DNA of 64,000 nt from Tachypleus tridentatus (taxonomy: Eukaryota; Arthropoda; Merostomata; Xiphosura; Limulidae), in the NCBI RefSeq assembly GCF_004210375.1, contig NC_134832.1:150161592-150225591 (forward strand), written 5' to 3'. The notes under the pieces are model-generated. The model was not told the DNA's origin. It did no database searches and saw only the letters and a program-made list of their open reading frames with translations. Of this stretch, positions 47,940-59,755 are shown in pieces. The position numbers were made by a program, and so were the translations under genes. Each line of letters starts with the position of its first letter. Position 1 is the stretch's first letter.

Positions 47940-48232
47940 TTTGGTTTGGTTTGGTTTGGTTTGGTTTGAATTTCCGCAAAGCTACTCAAGGACTATCTAC
48001 GCTAGCCATCCCTAATTTAGCAGTGTTAGACCAGAGGAAAGGCAGTTAGTCATCACCACCTACCGTCAACTCTTTGGCTATTCTTTTACCAACGAATAGT
48101 TGTATTCACCATCAAATTATAACGCCCCCACAGCTGAAAGGGCGGACATGTTTGTTGGGACGGGAATTCGAACCCGCAACCCTCGGACTACGAGTCGAGT
48201 GCCTTAACCACCTGGCCATGCCAGGGACCCTG
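47940..48232 (-). mobile_element. SINE family 1, near full length
   Basis: On the minus strand: CTGGCATGGCCAGGTGGTTA, GGCACTCGACTCGTAGTCCG, B box GGGTTCGAATTCCC, the body, and a tail expanded into a run of about six AACCA pentamers (plus strand TTGGT). Confidence 0.9.
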
Positions 48233-48289
48233 TACTCAAGTACCCTTAATTTATTCTTCTATTATTGAATGAAAGCTTCTTGAGCATCG

Positions 48290-48545
48290 CCAGAGGGTTC
48301 AGATGGTTAGGACGCTCGGCTCGGTTCGTAATATGAGGATATTGGGTTCGAATCCCAGTGCCACCAAACATGATCGCCTTTTCAGTAGTGGGGCGTTATA
48401 ATGGCGGTCAATCCCACTATTCGTTGGTAAAAGAGTAGCCCAAGAGTTGGCGGTGAGTGGTGGCGTCTAGCTGCTTTCCTTCCAGTCTTACACTACTAAA
48501 TTAGGAACGGTTAGTGTAGCTTTATTTTGCGAAATTCAAAAACAT
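48290..48545 (+). mobile_element. SINE family 1 variant, opposite orientation to its neighbour
   Basis: Head CAGATGGTTAGGACGCTC, B box GGGTTCGAATCCC, CACCAAACATG, AAGAGTTGGCGGTGAGTGG, tail GCGAAATTCAAAAACATAC. With the element at 47,940 it forms a head-to-head inverted pair only about 60 bp apart. Confidence 0.88.
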
Positions 48546-49669
48546 ACTTTTTGGGTAGCGGCACGTAGCGGCAAAAAATGTGCTTATAGAAGTTAATTTT
48601 ACATACTTGTGATACAAAACTTGATAAAGAGGAGTCTGTGTTTCACTGACTTTCTGTACTTAAAATTAATTCAAATGTTTCTTACTAACTAACTATCGTA
48701 CCAGATAAAATATAAAATACTATTTTGGCATTCTATGATTTAAAACCAAAGTAACCGAAACTTTACAGTCGTGTATGATTCTTATGTACACGTTTCTTGG
48801 GTTTATGGTCCCACAATGGTGTATTAATTTTGCATAGTATGCAGTGTTTCAGAAACGTGAAACACCAGTGCAGTAGTTTCAATCGATCATTGTGGATGCC
48901 CTGTCCTCGAAGGTTTTATCATGTTTTCTGGTTCTCAGAACTATCTAACCAATCAGTTAATACCAACAGCTGTACATCCCACATGCTGAGATGTCCGTGC
49001 AGTGGCGAACCTGAAATTCTGCCCTAGTATTGCGGCAGTATTGGTTGTACGGCCAATTTAAGGTGGTTCGTTACACTAAATTTGGCGTGTTGTCCTTTCA
49101 CTGTTAGCTATGGAATAACAGTTGTATAGTCCATCTTTTGCATCTATATAATCCTAATTTACGCGTAAATATGGAAGGAAACTACACATCCAATAATTTT
49201 TTGATTGTATTTCTTTCGTTTGTTTCACATTTCGTCCTTTTGAAAGTTCCAAGTGACTCTAAATACTTCATAACCACCATGTATGAAGTTTTTATATTAC
49301 AAAGCCCAAAGTATCCAGTCTATAACAAAAGAGTTCTAATAACAGCAATGATGCAGCATCAAACATCACCTATTTTAAATTTCCATCTGAGTATATTATA
49401 AAACCACGTCGTATTTAACAACATGTTTCGTATGATTTAAAATAGTTTAATAAAATTTGATTAAGACAAATAACTTACCCTAAAAATTCTTATCTTAACG
49501 TTCAACACTAGAAATACAGATCTCTTTTAACAAGTTAACAAGCAGTTAGTTAAAGTGGAGGAGGTATTATAACCCCACCTAACTGAAGCCATTATTATGA
49601 AGCTGGGCATATCTCTTGTTACTATCAGCAAGTTATTAAACAAAGATTTAAAGTTTCCAAGCCATCACA
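48546..49669. other. Intergenic, nothing recognised
   Basis: Frames at 48,797-49,027 and 49,138-49,401 have no known domain. The first has a somewhat higher GC content than its surroundings and could be a piece of an old mobile element. Confidence 0.45.
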
Positions 49670-49998
49670 CTTCAATGGTTGTTTTCATGAGAAAGATGGC
49701 CAAATTGCACACCTCCAAACTCAATGGTTGTTTTCATGAGAGAGATGGCCAACTTGCACACCTCTAAACTCAATGGTTGTTTTCATGAGAGAGATGGCCA
49801 ACTTGCACACCTCCAAACTCAATGGTTGTTTTCATGAGAGAGATGGCCAACTTGCACACCTCTAAAGTCAATGGTTGTTTTCATGAGAGAGATGGCCAAC
49901 TTACACACCTCTAAACTCAATGGTTGTTTTCATGAGAGAGATGGCCAACGTGCACACCTCTAAACTCAATGGTTGTTTTCATATGAAAGATGGCCAAT
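49670..49998. repeat. 49-bp minisatellite, about 6.7 copies
   Basis: The unit consists of CTCAATGGTTGTTTTCATGA, GAGAGATGGCCAACTTGC and ACACCTCTAAA. The last copy is cut after GATGGCCAA. Confidence 0.92.
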
Positions 49999-50419
49999 GG
50001 AACAAGAATCGGAACAAACCCATTCAATCCCATGAATCCCCCATTCAGCCCCAATAAGTTTTATCTCTTTCCTCAACTCTTAAACGTTGCTTTGTCACTT
50101 GCTTGTTATAATAAAAATTATAGTTCCAGGCAGCAGAACTTAATTATGGTTATGAGAATGAACATGATGAACGATTGGAGATATTGTTTCAATGACTGCT
50201 CAAAAACTGGATTCGTTTCATAAAGTTCGATTAACTAAAACTAAAATAAATTTCAGAATACAATTGAATCTGTGTTAGTAAGGTTCGTCTCGATTTTGAT
50301 ATTACATTTAATATCTTAATCTAAGTCACCTAAGTATTAAAACCAAGTTGTCTTCTACCAGTTATTTGCTTGTTTCTCGTTACTTGTAATTAAGGATTAA
50401 TATTTCAGTCTGAAATAAT
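49999..50419. other. Intergenic, nothing recognised
   Basis: The open frame at 49,990-50,223 starts inside the minisatellite and has no known domain. Confidence 0.5.
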
Positions 50420-50760
50420 TTTTAGAAAAGTGAAAACAGCTATTTTTTAACCCTAACTTATATAAATGATTTTTTTATGATAATGTAAGCAATATCATGT
50501 TAACCCTAACTTATATAAATCTTTGCTTGATAAATATGAAAAAACAAAATCTTAAACCTAGTTTATGTAAATATTTGCTTGATTAATATAAAAACAGCTA
50601 TATCATAGTCCTAAAGTTTAAGTTACATAAATTTGCACTCGATCAAAATATAAATGCTGCATTTTAGCCGTATCGTATACAAATGGCTCTTTCATAAAAC
50701 TGAAAACAGCATTTTAATTTTAACTTATATCAAACGCTGATTTACTAGATATGATTTGTA
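50420..50760. repeat. Decayed tandem repeat
   Basis: Phrases such as ACCCTAACTTATATAAAT, TTGCTTGATAAATAT and AAAACAGC recur four to five times at roughly 65-75 bp with heavy divergence. It is an old minisatellite. Confidence 0.5.
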
Positions 50761-50849
50761 CGTACAAAAGTCTGTTTTAAGTGCGTAAAAGTGTGTTTCG
50801 AGTTATGAAATATTATTGTAGTTTTATGTGATTGTTTGGACGTTTGACG

Positions 50850-51215
50850 TTTTATGGCGCAAAGCAACTAGGCTATCTACATGAGTAAATGTGAATATGT
50901 GTATTTATCTGTTTCTTACAAGTTTCCCCATTTCTTTATCATTCTGCACCAAACTTGAAACATTAACACAGGATGATGTGAGGAAGGTTTTGATGAGATT
51001 GGGGGTTGGACACCCATCTAATTTAATATTTATGGAGTTATTTAAAACAGTATGTCTTTCTTTTCAGCTTTGGTTTACATGTTTTTATTGTACTTTTAAT
51101 GTTTATTGCGTTAAGGAAAAAATAAAAGAAAGAAACACAAACGAGATTTTATTTCTCCAGCTGGTTTTCTATATTGAAACTAGGTACTTTAGATACAAAG
51201 TTAAAGGATTAGCTT
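50850..51215 (+). repeat. Uncharacterised dispersed repeat, copy 1
   Basis: It shares GGCTATCTACATGAGTAAA, ATCTGTTTCTTACAAGTTT, GCACCAAACTTGAAACA, TATTTAAAACAGTA and ACAAACGAGATTTTATTT, in order, with the split copy at 54,565-55,270. The 128-codon frame at 50,891-51,277 lies over it. I do not recognise the family, and there are no clear terminal repeats. Confidence 0.6.
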
Positions 51216-51499
51216 ATGTTTCGTTTCAAAAGTGTGAGGTAATACAATCAATGCTTCGCAACAAAGACCCATCATGAAATTAAATGTTATACACATGGCT
51301 TAAACCCTTTGCAACAAATAATCACAAGTCTTCATCACGTGCTAGGAATTATATCTTCTTGTCTCAGTGGCTCCCATAAAATGTTCAACAGAGATTTATT
51401 CCAGCACATATTACAATTCATGACAATGGGTTATAACTATAGAGCTCGTGTTCTTCTCGTGAAAATAAGTAGGAGACGTTTCTACAAATGTGTGTTTAT

Positions 51500-51618
51500 G
51501 TTGTTTTTTTTATAACAGGGCCACATCGGGTTATCTGCTGTGTACACCAAGGGGAATTGAACCCCTGATTTTAGCGTTGTAAATCCGTATACTTACCGCT
51601 ATCCCAGCGAGGGACCTT
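51500..51618 (-). mobile_element. SINE family 2
   Basis: On the minus strand: TCCCTCGCTGGGATAGCGG, GGATTTACAACGCTAAAAT, B box GGGGTTCAATTCCCC and a TAGCCCGATGTGGC-like body. Confidence 0.8.
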
Positions 51619-51869
51619 TCTACAAATATCACTTCTTTTAAATGTGTTGTGTGTCATGAAAGAAACTAATAATTTCTAAAAAATGTAACAAAACCAGAGC
51701 TAAGCGGTTATAATTCTTGTATTTACGTGTACAAAATAGTAAAAAAATTACAAATTTTTAGCTTAGTATTATCTCAAAATTTCCTGACTTGTTTTCACAT
51801 GTATTATCGTAAAGCTATTCCAAACTTATCTACGCTACCTAACCCTCGTTTTGAACTGAAATGTTTGAA
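51619..51869. other. Intergenic, nothing recognised
   Basis: No supported feature. Confidence 0.5.
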
Positions 51870-52085
51870 GAAAGGTAACTATTTAACGGATTCTACCGCC
51901 GGCTACTGGGCTACTCTACTTGGATAGTGAGACTGACTGCGACTCTTATAACATACCCAAGTGCTCAGAGTGCGAAGTAATATTAATCAGCAATGGATGG
52001 CACACCATGAATCATTGGCTCCATTGTCCAACTTGCCAACTACTGAGCCACGCCTTCTACGATTTATATTACCTTCTCGTATTCG
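51870..52085 (-). mobile_element. Diverged SINE family 1
   Basis: Plus-strand traces read GGGCTACTCTACTTGGATA, GTGAGACTGACTGCGACTC, TTATAACATACCCA and, at the head end, GCCAACTACTGAGCCACG. Confidence 0.45.
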
Positions 52086-52214
52086 TATGGATAAAACTGG
52101 AATTGTTTACCCTAATGGCAGATACGCTGCATGAACTCGTTTGCGTGTTAGTCATTTTCAATTTAGGAGAGGAAAGATTCTGTTTGTTTTAAAGTAAAGT
52201 CGTATTATACCATC

Positions 52215-52280
52215 TGTTGTGTTCGCTGCGGGGAATCGAATCCTAAATTTCAATTATGTAGTTTCGTCCACTCACCACTT
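52215..52280 (-). mobile_element. SINE family 2 head fragment
   Basis: Plus strand GGGGAATCGAATCCTAAAT and TCCACTCACCACT match the tRNA-like head of family 2 in reverse. Confidence 0.5.
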
Positions 52281-53049
52281 AAATATTCATTAATATATTG
52301 TGAATATGTAGATGAATATAAAACATAGCTTAAACAAAAGGAGAAAGACGTGTCTCTCTGTCTGTTTGATATTAAACAATAAAGAGTAAACTTTATTAAT
52401 ACTATGTGAGGTATATAATTTGTAGTCATTTTCATTCAGGAAATTTGAATATCCTGAATTAATTATAAAACTACAAATTCACTTTCGGAAAGAAAATAAT
52501 TTTCTTTATAAGAGTATGTTTTGTTTTGTTTTTAGTCGAGGGCTTGTGGCCCGATAATTCAAAGCTCGTTACCTGCGGCAGGAACAGCGCTAGAAAACAA
52601 AAGACATTGTTATCTCTTTAAATAATAATATTCTCTATTCGTCAGAAGACCATAAAATATTTTAAGTTTTACACGAACAACGTAATTTAATTGTGAAGTA
52701 GACTGGAGTTCGAGCTGTGGTTTTCGTTTGTCGCAAACAACGTTCGTTATGGTGCTCCAAACAAGATTGGTAGAACGAGAACCAAACGAAAATCGGTAGT
52801 AATTTGGTCAAATATTTACTTGGAGCCTGAACCGATCTGCATATCGCGATCCCTCTAGGCACCATAGAATCGATATTGGATCAGTAGAACACAATATATA
52901 CCAATAAAGATTGCATAAATCTAATTAAATGATTGATTAGAAAAACTAAACTACAGACATGTTGAGTAAATGTCACTTAACTTGTGAAGTTTTAGTTTCA
53001 GGTAATTCAAAATAATGAATAATGAATTGACATTTCGAAATAATGTCAT
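52281..53049. other. Intergenic, nothing recognised
   Basis: Minus frames at 52,250-52,435 and 52,662-52,865 carry no known domain. Confidence 0.5.
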
Positions 53050-53232
53050 TATACAGGGTTGATAAATGATTTTTACTAATAATAATATATCGTAATATTA
53101 AATATAACGGGACGTACAGGTTTGATAAATGATTTTTTACTAATAATAATATATCGTAATATTGAATATAACGGGACGTACAGGTTTGATAAATGATTTT
53201 TACTGATAATGAGATAACGTAATACTGAATAT
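53050..53232. repeat. Minisatellite of about 63 bp, three copies
   Basis: The unit holds GGTTGATAAATGATTTTTAC, TAATAATAATATATCGTAAT, then a diverged AATATAACGGGACGTACA. The 117-codon minus frame over it is a by-product. Confidence 0.85.
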
Positions 53233-54564
53233 AGTGGTTTTTGCTCTTTAGAAAATTTAAGACATCTTTGTTATGTATCAATAGTTTTAATTTATAGGTA
53301 AATAACAGAGTGTGTTTTGTCATCATTTAACCTTATGGAAACCACTTTAACTATACACATATAATAGTACTGTCTGTTGTATGTCCATGTAACTACTTTC
53401 CGGGACGTGAATATATCTTCATCCAAATTTTAGTGGCTCGTTAGGTCTATGGAGCGTAGTGCAAATTTGTGGTTTCACATTTTACGTTTTGCAGTTTTTA
53501 TGAGTGTTATTCCATTTTTTGCAATTACATATAAGGGATGTAACGTTTCATGTCTTAAGATAACTTTTCATTAATGCAGTTCTATCCAGGGGACGTTGGG
53601 ACATATACTCCAGCTAGTATAGAATATTACTAATCTATGATATTCTTGGTCCTCTCTAGAGAACAGGCAGGCCTAGAAAATATCTAACTTTGTGCATCTA
53701 AGTGAATTACATTTATATCTGATTTATATAATAATAACTTCTTGTCTTATGTCAGATAAACACAATAATCCTTCATTAGCATCTTCAGTGTAAACAAAGA
53801 TAATAATATGTAAAATTTAAGAAACTTTACAAGAAGCTCAATCTAATTATTTGGAGATTAGAGAAAGTTACCTATTCTCATTTTCATATCTTAAACAATC
53901 ACACATGTTTAAAATCGGCTTACCATAGCAACAGATTTCTGTGTTTATTAGCGTATCGTGGCTACTGACTTTAATGTAAATAGTTATGACCAATAATCCC
54001 CTTGCAGCAGAAGTAACTCATGTCAAATCATGCAAACCGAGCGAATCAGCCAGGCTCGGCTTTTCTGGATTGTTATTTTGCCATGCGCCGATACCTGCAT
54101 TACAAACATAAAAATTTGAAGTTCAATAAACAAACTGTTAAACAATTAGAGTTGAGTTGCTGTTGGTAAAGCGTGAAATGTTTTATTTTGTTCTGAGAAA
54201 AAAAAAAAGTGACAATAGATACAGAAACATGTCTGTCAGAAGATTGGTTATTTCTGTCAATACAGAAGTGTAAGATACCTTCTTAATGACGAGAAACCCA
54301 CTTGAAATAAAAATGTATCTCAGAACGGCTGATGTGGCTGATACAATTTTATAAGCTACCTTGTCCTTTCGTTCACAATGACATATGTTTTCTGCAAACA
54401 AAATTAACAGCTTCAACATTTATAGTATCTTTTTTACAACTTTCTCAAGTCACGCATTATTATTTTTTACTAGTAGAAACAAGTGAGAATTTGTATTTCT
54501 ATTGAAACAGCAGTTATTTTAAATACAGGACTGTCTTAGGCCTAACATTAGTTAAGCTTTTATT
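53233..54564. other. Intergenic, nothing recognised
   Basis: The minus frame at 54,183-54,419 has no recognised domain. No RNA gene or known repeat seen. Confidence 0.5.
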
Positions 54565-55270
54565 AAAACAGGCTATCTATATAAATAAACGTTAATATGC
54601 GTATGTATCTGTTCATTACAGGTTTACTCATTTCCTAATCAGTCAGCACCAAAGTTGAAACAGTGATACAGAATGGCATAATAAATAATGCATAATACAT
54701 AATACATAATAAATAATGCATAATAAATAATACATAATACATAATAAATAATGCATAATAAATAATACATAATACATAATAAATAATACATAATAAATAA
54801 TACATAATAAATAATACATAATACATAATAAATAATACATAATAAATAATACATAATACATTATAAAGGTTATTATAAGTTATGCATGAAGTTAGATGAG
54901 AAGAGAGGGGTCCAATCCCCATAATAACCTTTATAATGTATTATGTATTATTTATTATGCATTATGTAATATTTATTATGTATTATGTATTATTTATTAT
55001 GTATTATGTATTATTTATTATGTATTATGCATTATTTATTATGTATTATGTATTATATTATATTATCATCTAACTTCATGCATAACTTATAACTAGATTA
55101 GAATAAACTATACAATCGCTATTGCTCGAATTATTCAAAACAGTAGTTTTTCCTTCCAGTACTGGTACCTTCATGTATTTTATTACACTTAACAGTTTTA
55201 TTACGCTAAGAAATAATCATGTAAGCACAAATTCCTATTATTTGTTACAAACGAGATCTTATTTTCCCTT
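54565..55270 (+). repeat. Uncharacterised dispersed repeat, copy 2, split by an AT palindrome
   Basis: The left part (54,565-54,672) holds GGCTATCTATATAAATAAA, ATCTGTTCATTACAGGTTT and GCACCAAAGTTGAAACA. The right part (about 55,125-55,270) resumes with TATTCAAAACAGTA and ACAAACGAGATCTTATTT. About 450 bp separate the two parts, where copy 1 at 50,850 has about 80. Confidence 0.6.
54673..55092. repeat. Large AT-rich palindrome with minisatellite arms
   Basis: The left arm is built of ATAATACATAATAAATA-type repeats on to TTATAAAGGTTATTATAAG and GCATGAAGTTAGATGA. A centre of about 20 bp (AAGAGAGGGGTCCAATCCCC) follows. The right arm is the reverse: AATAACCTTTATAATG, TATTATGTATTATTTATTAT repeats, then TCATCTAACTTCATGC and ATAACTTATAA. 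The last blocks are out of mirror order, so the right arm was rearranged or expanded on its own. Frames of 66-95 codons with MYYVLCI-type repeats are by-products. Confidence 0.85.
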
Positions 55271-55305
55271 TCCAAAGGACGAATACATTAGCTTGCATAT
55301 ATTTG

Positions 55306-55388
55306 TTATTCAACACAAAGCTGTGTATCGAAACTCGGTTTCTAGCGGTGTGACTCCGCAGACAAACCGCTGTGCCACGTCGAGGGTG
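55306..55388 (-). mobile_element. SINE family 3 fragment
   Basis: On the minus strand: TGGCACAGCGGTTTGTCTGC, GGAGTCACACCGCTAGAAAC and GAGTTTCGATACACAGC. Confidence 0.65.
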
Positions 55389-56473
55389 CACTAAATAAAT
55401 CAACACTGTAACTGAAGTATGGTTTTTGGTTTAGTTTAGTTAGGCCTCAACTTTCCCACAGTTAATTCCTCTGCAATGTAACTTGTCATATTAATCCACA
55501 ACCTAACTTTAGAGATGTTTGAAAACTTTGACAAGCTTTCAACATGTTGTTCTACAAAATATTTACCAAAGAATATTTGCATTACATTTTACAACCTCAT
55601 ATTTACGACTGAAGGATGTGAGTATTATCATAACTGATGAATTATTTACAAACTGTATGCTAGTTTAAAAATGGATAAAAAATAAATACTAACATTTGAT
55701 GCAAAACCTCAGTCGCGACAGGAGCACGTCCCTCACTTAGCAACATGTTCTCAGTGTGTTTTAATTGTGATTTATGGTTGCTGTCTAAACAGGCCTCATC
55801 CAACACCTTTAGATAATTTGTGTTAACGTTACCTCAGTAAAGACTGGCAAAAAAAGCGTAATCCTTCCGCAGTATCAACATACATCTTAAAACTTCGATT
55901 CTCAGCTGAAGGCACTTAAAATTAATTAGACATGTTCGAGTATTATATTCTGATTTAAAATTGAAAAGCGGAATTTCCTATAAAGTTAAGTAAACAAAGA
56001 AAAAAGTGCTAAAAAAAGTTTAATTAGAAGCATATAACGTAAGAAACGCATTAAATGGAAAAGGTTTTTGTATTTTTAAGCTTAGGAAAGGTTAAAAAAT
56101 CTTCACACGTCACAACCGTTAAACCTTTTAGTTAAATGACTGTTATCGGATTAAAGACAGTGGCAAAATTCTAATGTACAAATCTCTGATTGGACCCTTG
56201 AGATTAACTAAAAAATTAAACACCACTTCTTATTACATCTCTCAGCATTTCTCGCCAGATACCTCAAGGAATGATACATAAGTTAGTCCGATACACTATG
56301 TGTAGCGTCCGAAAACCCACAAAAGCTGAACAAATGGTTATCCGCATCTATCCGTCTCCAATTATTAGCTGATAGACGTAATCGAGAGTAAATAGTTAAC
56401 AACACCCAACTTAACAACAAATGTCTGAACGACTATAAAAATATCTTATAAAACACCCTAAATGTGCATAACG
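55389..56473. other. Intergenic, nothing recognised
   Basis: AT-rich sequence without a supported feature. Confidence 0.5.
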
Positions 56474-56475
56474 TA

Positions 56476-58097
56476 CAGTCATGTAAAAAAGTTAAGACAC
56501 CCTATGAAAGCCTGTGTATTTTTGTAACATTTTTGGATATATAGTTATTTAATCTCAATTTTAACAATACTAAGAGATTATAGGAATATAACTAAACAAT
56601 TAAAACTGGAGAAAAGACTTTTCAAGATCTTCTGTAAATGTAATTATACAAAAATGCATATTCTAACTGAGGAAAAAGTTAGGACACCCTACCTCCTAAT
56701 AGCTAGTGTTACCCCTTTGGCTGATATAACTGCAGTGAGACACTTCTTGTAGCCATCTGCCAGTCTCTGACATTGGTCTGAAGAAAGTTTGCCCCGCTCC
56801 TCAATGCAGAATTCTTTCAGGTGTGAGATGTTTGAGGGGTTTCTTGCATGTACAGCCCGTTTCAAGTCACCCCACAGAATCTCAGTGGGATTAAGATCTG
56901 GGCTTTGACTCGGCCATTCCAGGACTCTCCATTTCTTAGTTTTCAGCCAGTCCTTGATTGATTTACTGGTATGTTTTGGGTCATTGTCGTGTTGCAGGGT
57001 TCAGTTCCGCTTCAGCTTTAATTTTCTTACAGATGGTCTCACATGATCCTCAAGCACCCTCTGATGCACAGTAGAATTCATGGTGGATTCTATGATTGTG
57101 AGCTGTCCAGGTCCTGCTGCAGCAAAGCAGCCCCAAACCATGACACTTCCACATCCATGCTTCACAGTTGATATGAGGTTCTTTTCCTGGAATGCTGTAT
57201 TTGGTTTACGCCAAACATGTCCTATGTTTTGGTGTCCAAATAATTCAATTTTGGACTCGTCTGTCCAAATAACATTATTCCAGAAGTCCTGGTCTTTGTC
57301 TACATTTTCTTTGTCAAACTTCAGTCTGGCCTTGATGTTTCTCTTAGAGAGCAAAGGTTTCCTCCTTGCACACCTCCCATGCAAGTTAAACTTGTGCAGT
57401 CTCTTTCTGATTGTAGAGGTATGCACTTTTACATCAACAGTAGCCAGAGCCTGCTGTAGGTCCCGTGATGACATGTTAGGGTGTTTGGAGACCTCTTTTA
57501 GCATCTTGCGGTCTGCTCTCGGGGTTAACTTGCTTGGACGAACAGACTTGGGCATGTTGGCAGTTGTTTTGAAAGCCCTCCACTTGTTGACTATTTTCCA
57601 GACAGTGGAATGGCTGATTTCAAAATCCTTTGGGATCTTTTTTAAATCCCTCACCAGACTCATAAGCTGCTACAATTTTCCTTCTGAAGGCCTCAGACAG
57701 CTCTTTTGCTCTCATCATGGTGCTCACTCTCACTTCAACAGTCAGGAGCACACCAAACTAAATGTCTAAGATTTAAATAGAGCAAGCCCCATTCAAAATG
57801 CTGAGTAACGATCTTCTAATCATGTGCACCTGGTGTGATACACCTGTGCGTGAGTAGAGTCATTTTAAGTGGGAATAAATGTGGGGTGTCCTAACTTTTA
57901 TCTCAGTTATAATATGCATTTTTTGTAGAATTACATTTACAGAAGATCTTGAAAAGTCTTTTCTTCAGTTTTAATTGTTTAGTTATATTCCTATAATCTC
58001 TCAGTATTGTTAAAATTGAGATTAAATATCTATATATCTTAAAATGTTACAAAAATACACAGGCTTTCATAGGGTGTCCTAACTTTTTACATGACTG
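56476..58097 (-). mobile_element. Tc1-like DNA transposon, complete ends, 1,622 bp
   Basis: The ends CAGTCATGT and ACATGACTG are flanked by TA at 56,474-56,475 and 58,098-58,099, the expected target duplication. The terminal inverted repeats are about 215 bp (56,476-56,690 and about 57,883-58,097) and nearly identical. Each has an outer and an inner direct repeat of AGTTAAGACACCCT or AGTTAGGACACCCT type about 190 bp apart, which is the IR/DR layout. It holds one transposase gene on the minus strand. The close match of the two inverted repeats and the small number of lesions point to a young insertion. Confidence 0.95.
56689..57718 (-). CDS. Tc1-like DD34E transposase, disabled by one frameshift and one stop
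   Basis: The reading starts at the ATG pair at 57,718 (MMRAKELSEAFRRKIVAAYE, the first helix-turn-helix) and ends with TAG at 56,689-56,691, inside the inverted repeat. Total length is 1,030 nt, one more than a multiple of 3. The extra base is in a run of six T on the plus strand at 57,638-57,643, which breaks the frame after about 27 codons. The main open part (57,001-57,663) holds a second DNA-binding region (STVWKIVNKW, SKLTPRADRKML) and the first catalytic Asp in VIWTDESKIELFG. A TGA at 57,001-57,003 interrupts, where a Trp codon is likely in relatives. The rest stays open, with QHDNDPKHTS (second Asp) and SPDLNPTEILWGDLK (Glu); 34 residues separate Asp and Glu. About 342 residues is the usual family length. 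Confidence 0.93.
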
Positions 58098-58099
58098 TA

Positions 58100-59639
58100 T
58101 GTTTGTGGTAACGATTCTTTAACCATGAACCATCTGAGTTACCACCAGCCCACGCAAAGTCCCTTTTATTACTATAATTATTGTTCTGATAGCAAAATAA
58201 ATTTTAATTATTTGATTAACTAGAATGTCACAAAACTAAAACGGAAGCCAAAGCACAGTTGATATTCAAGCTTTTCCTTGTCATCTTTAAATATGTCAAG
58301 GTTACGTATGCATATTACAATGAACACATATTTCTAACTAAACAATGGCGTGGTCCATAATCAGAAAATTCAATATTAGGTCTGCTAAAATTAACAAAAA
58401 ACAAGTATTATTTTGCTGTTGTTATTATAAAACTAGTTTTTGCTCTCAATGACATTATATTCGCACATTCATTCAAAAGCTTCATAAAAAACTCCTAAAT
58501 ATACAATTGGTGTAAAATTTCTAACAGATTTAGTTTTACATTTAGTTTAGTGTCTACGCTTGTGTCTGTATAGTTTTATTTTTTGCATGTGACGTATATT
58601 TTTGGCTGTGTATTGCGCAAGTCCCGCCTGTTCTCCAAATTTGTAAAAAGTTCCAAAAACTGAAAATCAACAATATTTGTTTACGAAAACGCGCTGGAAT
58701 ATTGTTGAAGCGTGGAGAAATTACGTGAATTTTATAAAAAAGCGGCAAGCCCTGAAGCGAAAGAGAATATAACTGAACAGCTACAGTCAGTGTGCAATAA
58801 GCCGAGGAAGCTATAATTGTGATTAACGCCTATTTATGAGAAAACTACAGATATTGAACAGGAACGTTTATAGATTTCGAACATTACAAATAGTTCTACT
58901 TTAGTGAATTACTTCGGACGTTACTATTTCTACGAAGACATTAAATATCATCATCGGTGAGAGTCAGCGGTGTGAGGCCAATCAAGCTAGCTAGCTTAAG
59001 CGTGGTGTGACAGTATAAACTTAGAACTAATTTGTTCGTACTGGACCTGGATTGTCGATAATATATTTAGTTCTAGACCTGATATAAGACTCAGTATTGT
59101 TTGTAAATTTCTAAAACTCTTGTATATAAACCATTATTTGTAATAACTATTAGTAATAACCGTTATTATAAATTGTATTGTTTTATGTTTTTTATATTAA
59201 AATATGTTTGTGTTAAAAAAGGAAATAAATTTTTATCAATCTTGTTGGCAAATAACATAAACTTAACGTTTAATCAATTGCTAAGCTCAAATTAAAATTC
59301 CGGTTATTTGTAATTAATAATACGTATTATACGTAACGTAATAAATTGAAGACTCGTCCGAAACAAATTACAATAAGTAACAAATTAGAAATAATAATAT
59401 GCTTGATTTCCAGGAGTTGAGCGGCACGTTTTGAGACTTATAATGCTTATTTTCAGTGTTTGATCCCTGCAACATACACCTCGCTAATTATTCATCTTTA
59501 GGCTATAAAAAACGACAAGATACCTATACAAAGCCCGAATATGTCTAATAATTAAAATGAAAGCTTATAAAACCAAGAATCTAACGCTCGTGTTCTGCCT
59601 GTTGTCGCAAAATGGTGACCGAACTTTGGTGCCTAGGGT
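58100..59639. other. Intergenic; possible uncharacterised repeat at 58,540-59,270
   Basis: No gene is supported. The stretch 58,540-59,270 ends in AATAACCGTTATTATAAATT and TGTTGGCAAATAACATAAAC, wording I associate with a common horseshoe crab repeat. I see no second copy in this window to confirm it. Confidence 0.35.
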
Positions 59640-59755
59640 ACGTTATAAGAGTGGCAGTGAAATCTCACTATTCGATGATACAGTATGAGCCGAACAGTTG
59701 ACAGTGGGTTCTGTTGACGGTTAAGGGGAAATAGCGCATGTTCGTCTAAGCCAGA
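59640..59755 (+). mobile_element. Diverged SINE family 1 body
   Basis: GTGGCAGTGAAATCTCACTA, TTCGATGATACAGTATGAG and GTTGACAGTGGGTTCTGTTG follow the family 1 body in order with many changes. Confidence 0.45.

Noticed and set aside
54635-55096. Frames of 66-95 codons with YYVLCI repeats on both strands
   Set aside because: By-products of the AT-rich palindromic repeat.
57080-57769. 229-codon plus-strand frame over the Tc1 element
   Set aside because: Antisense shadow of the transposase.
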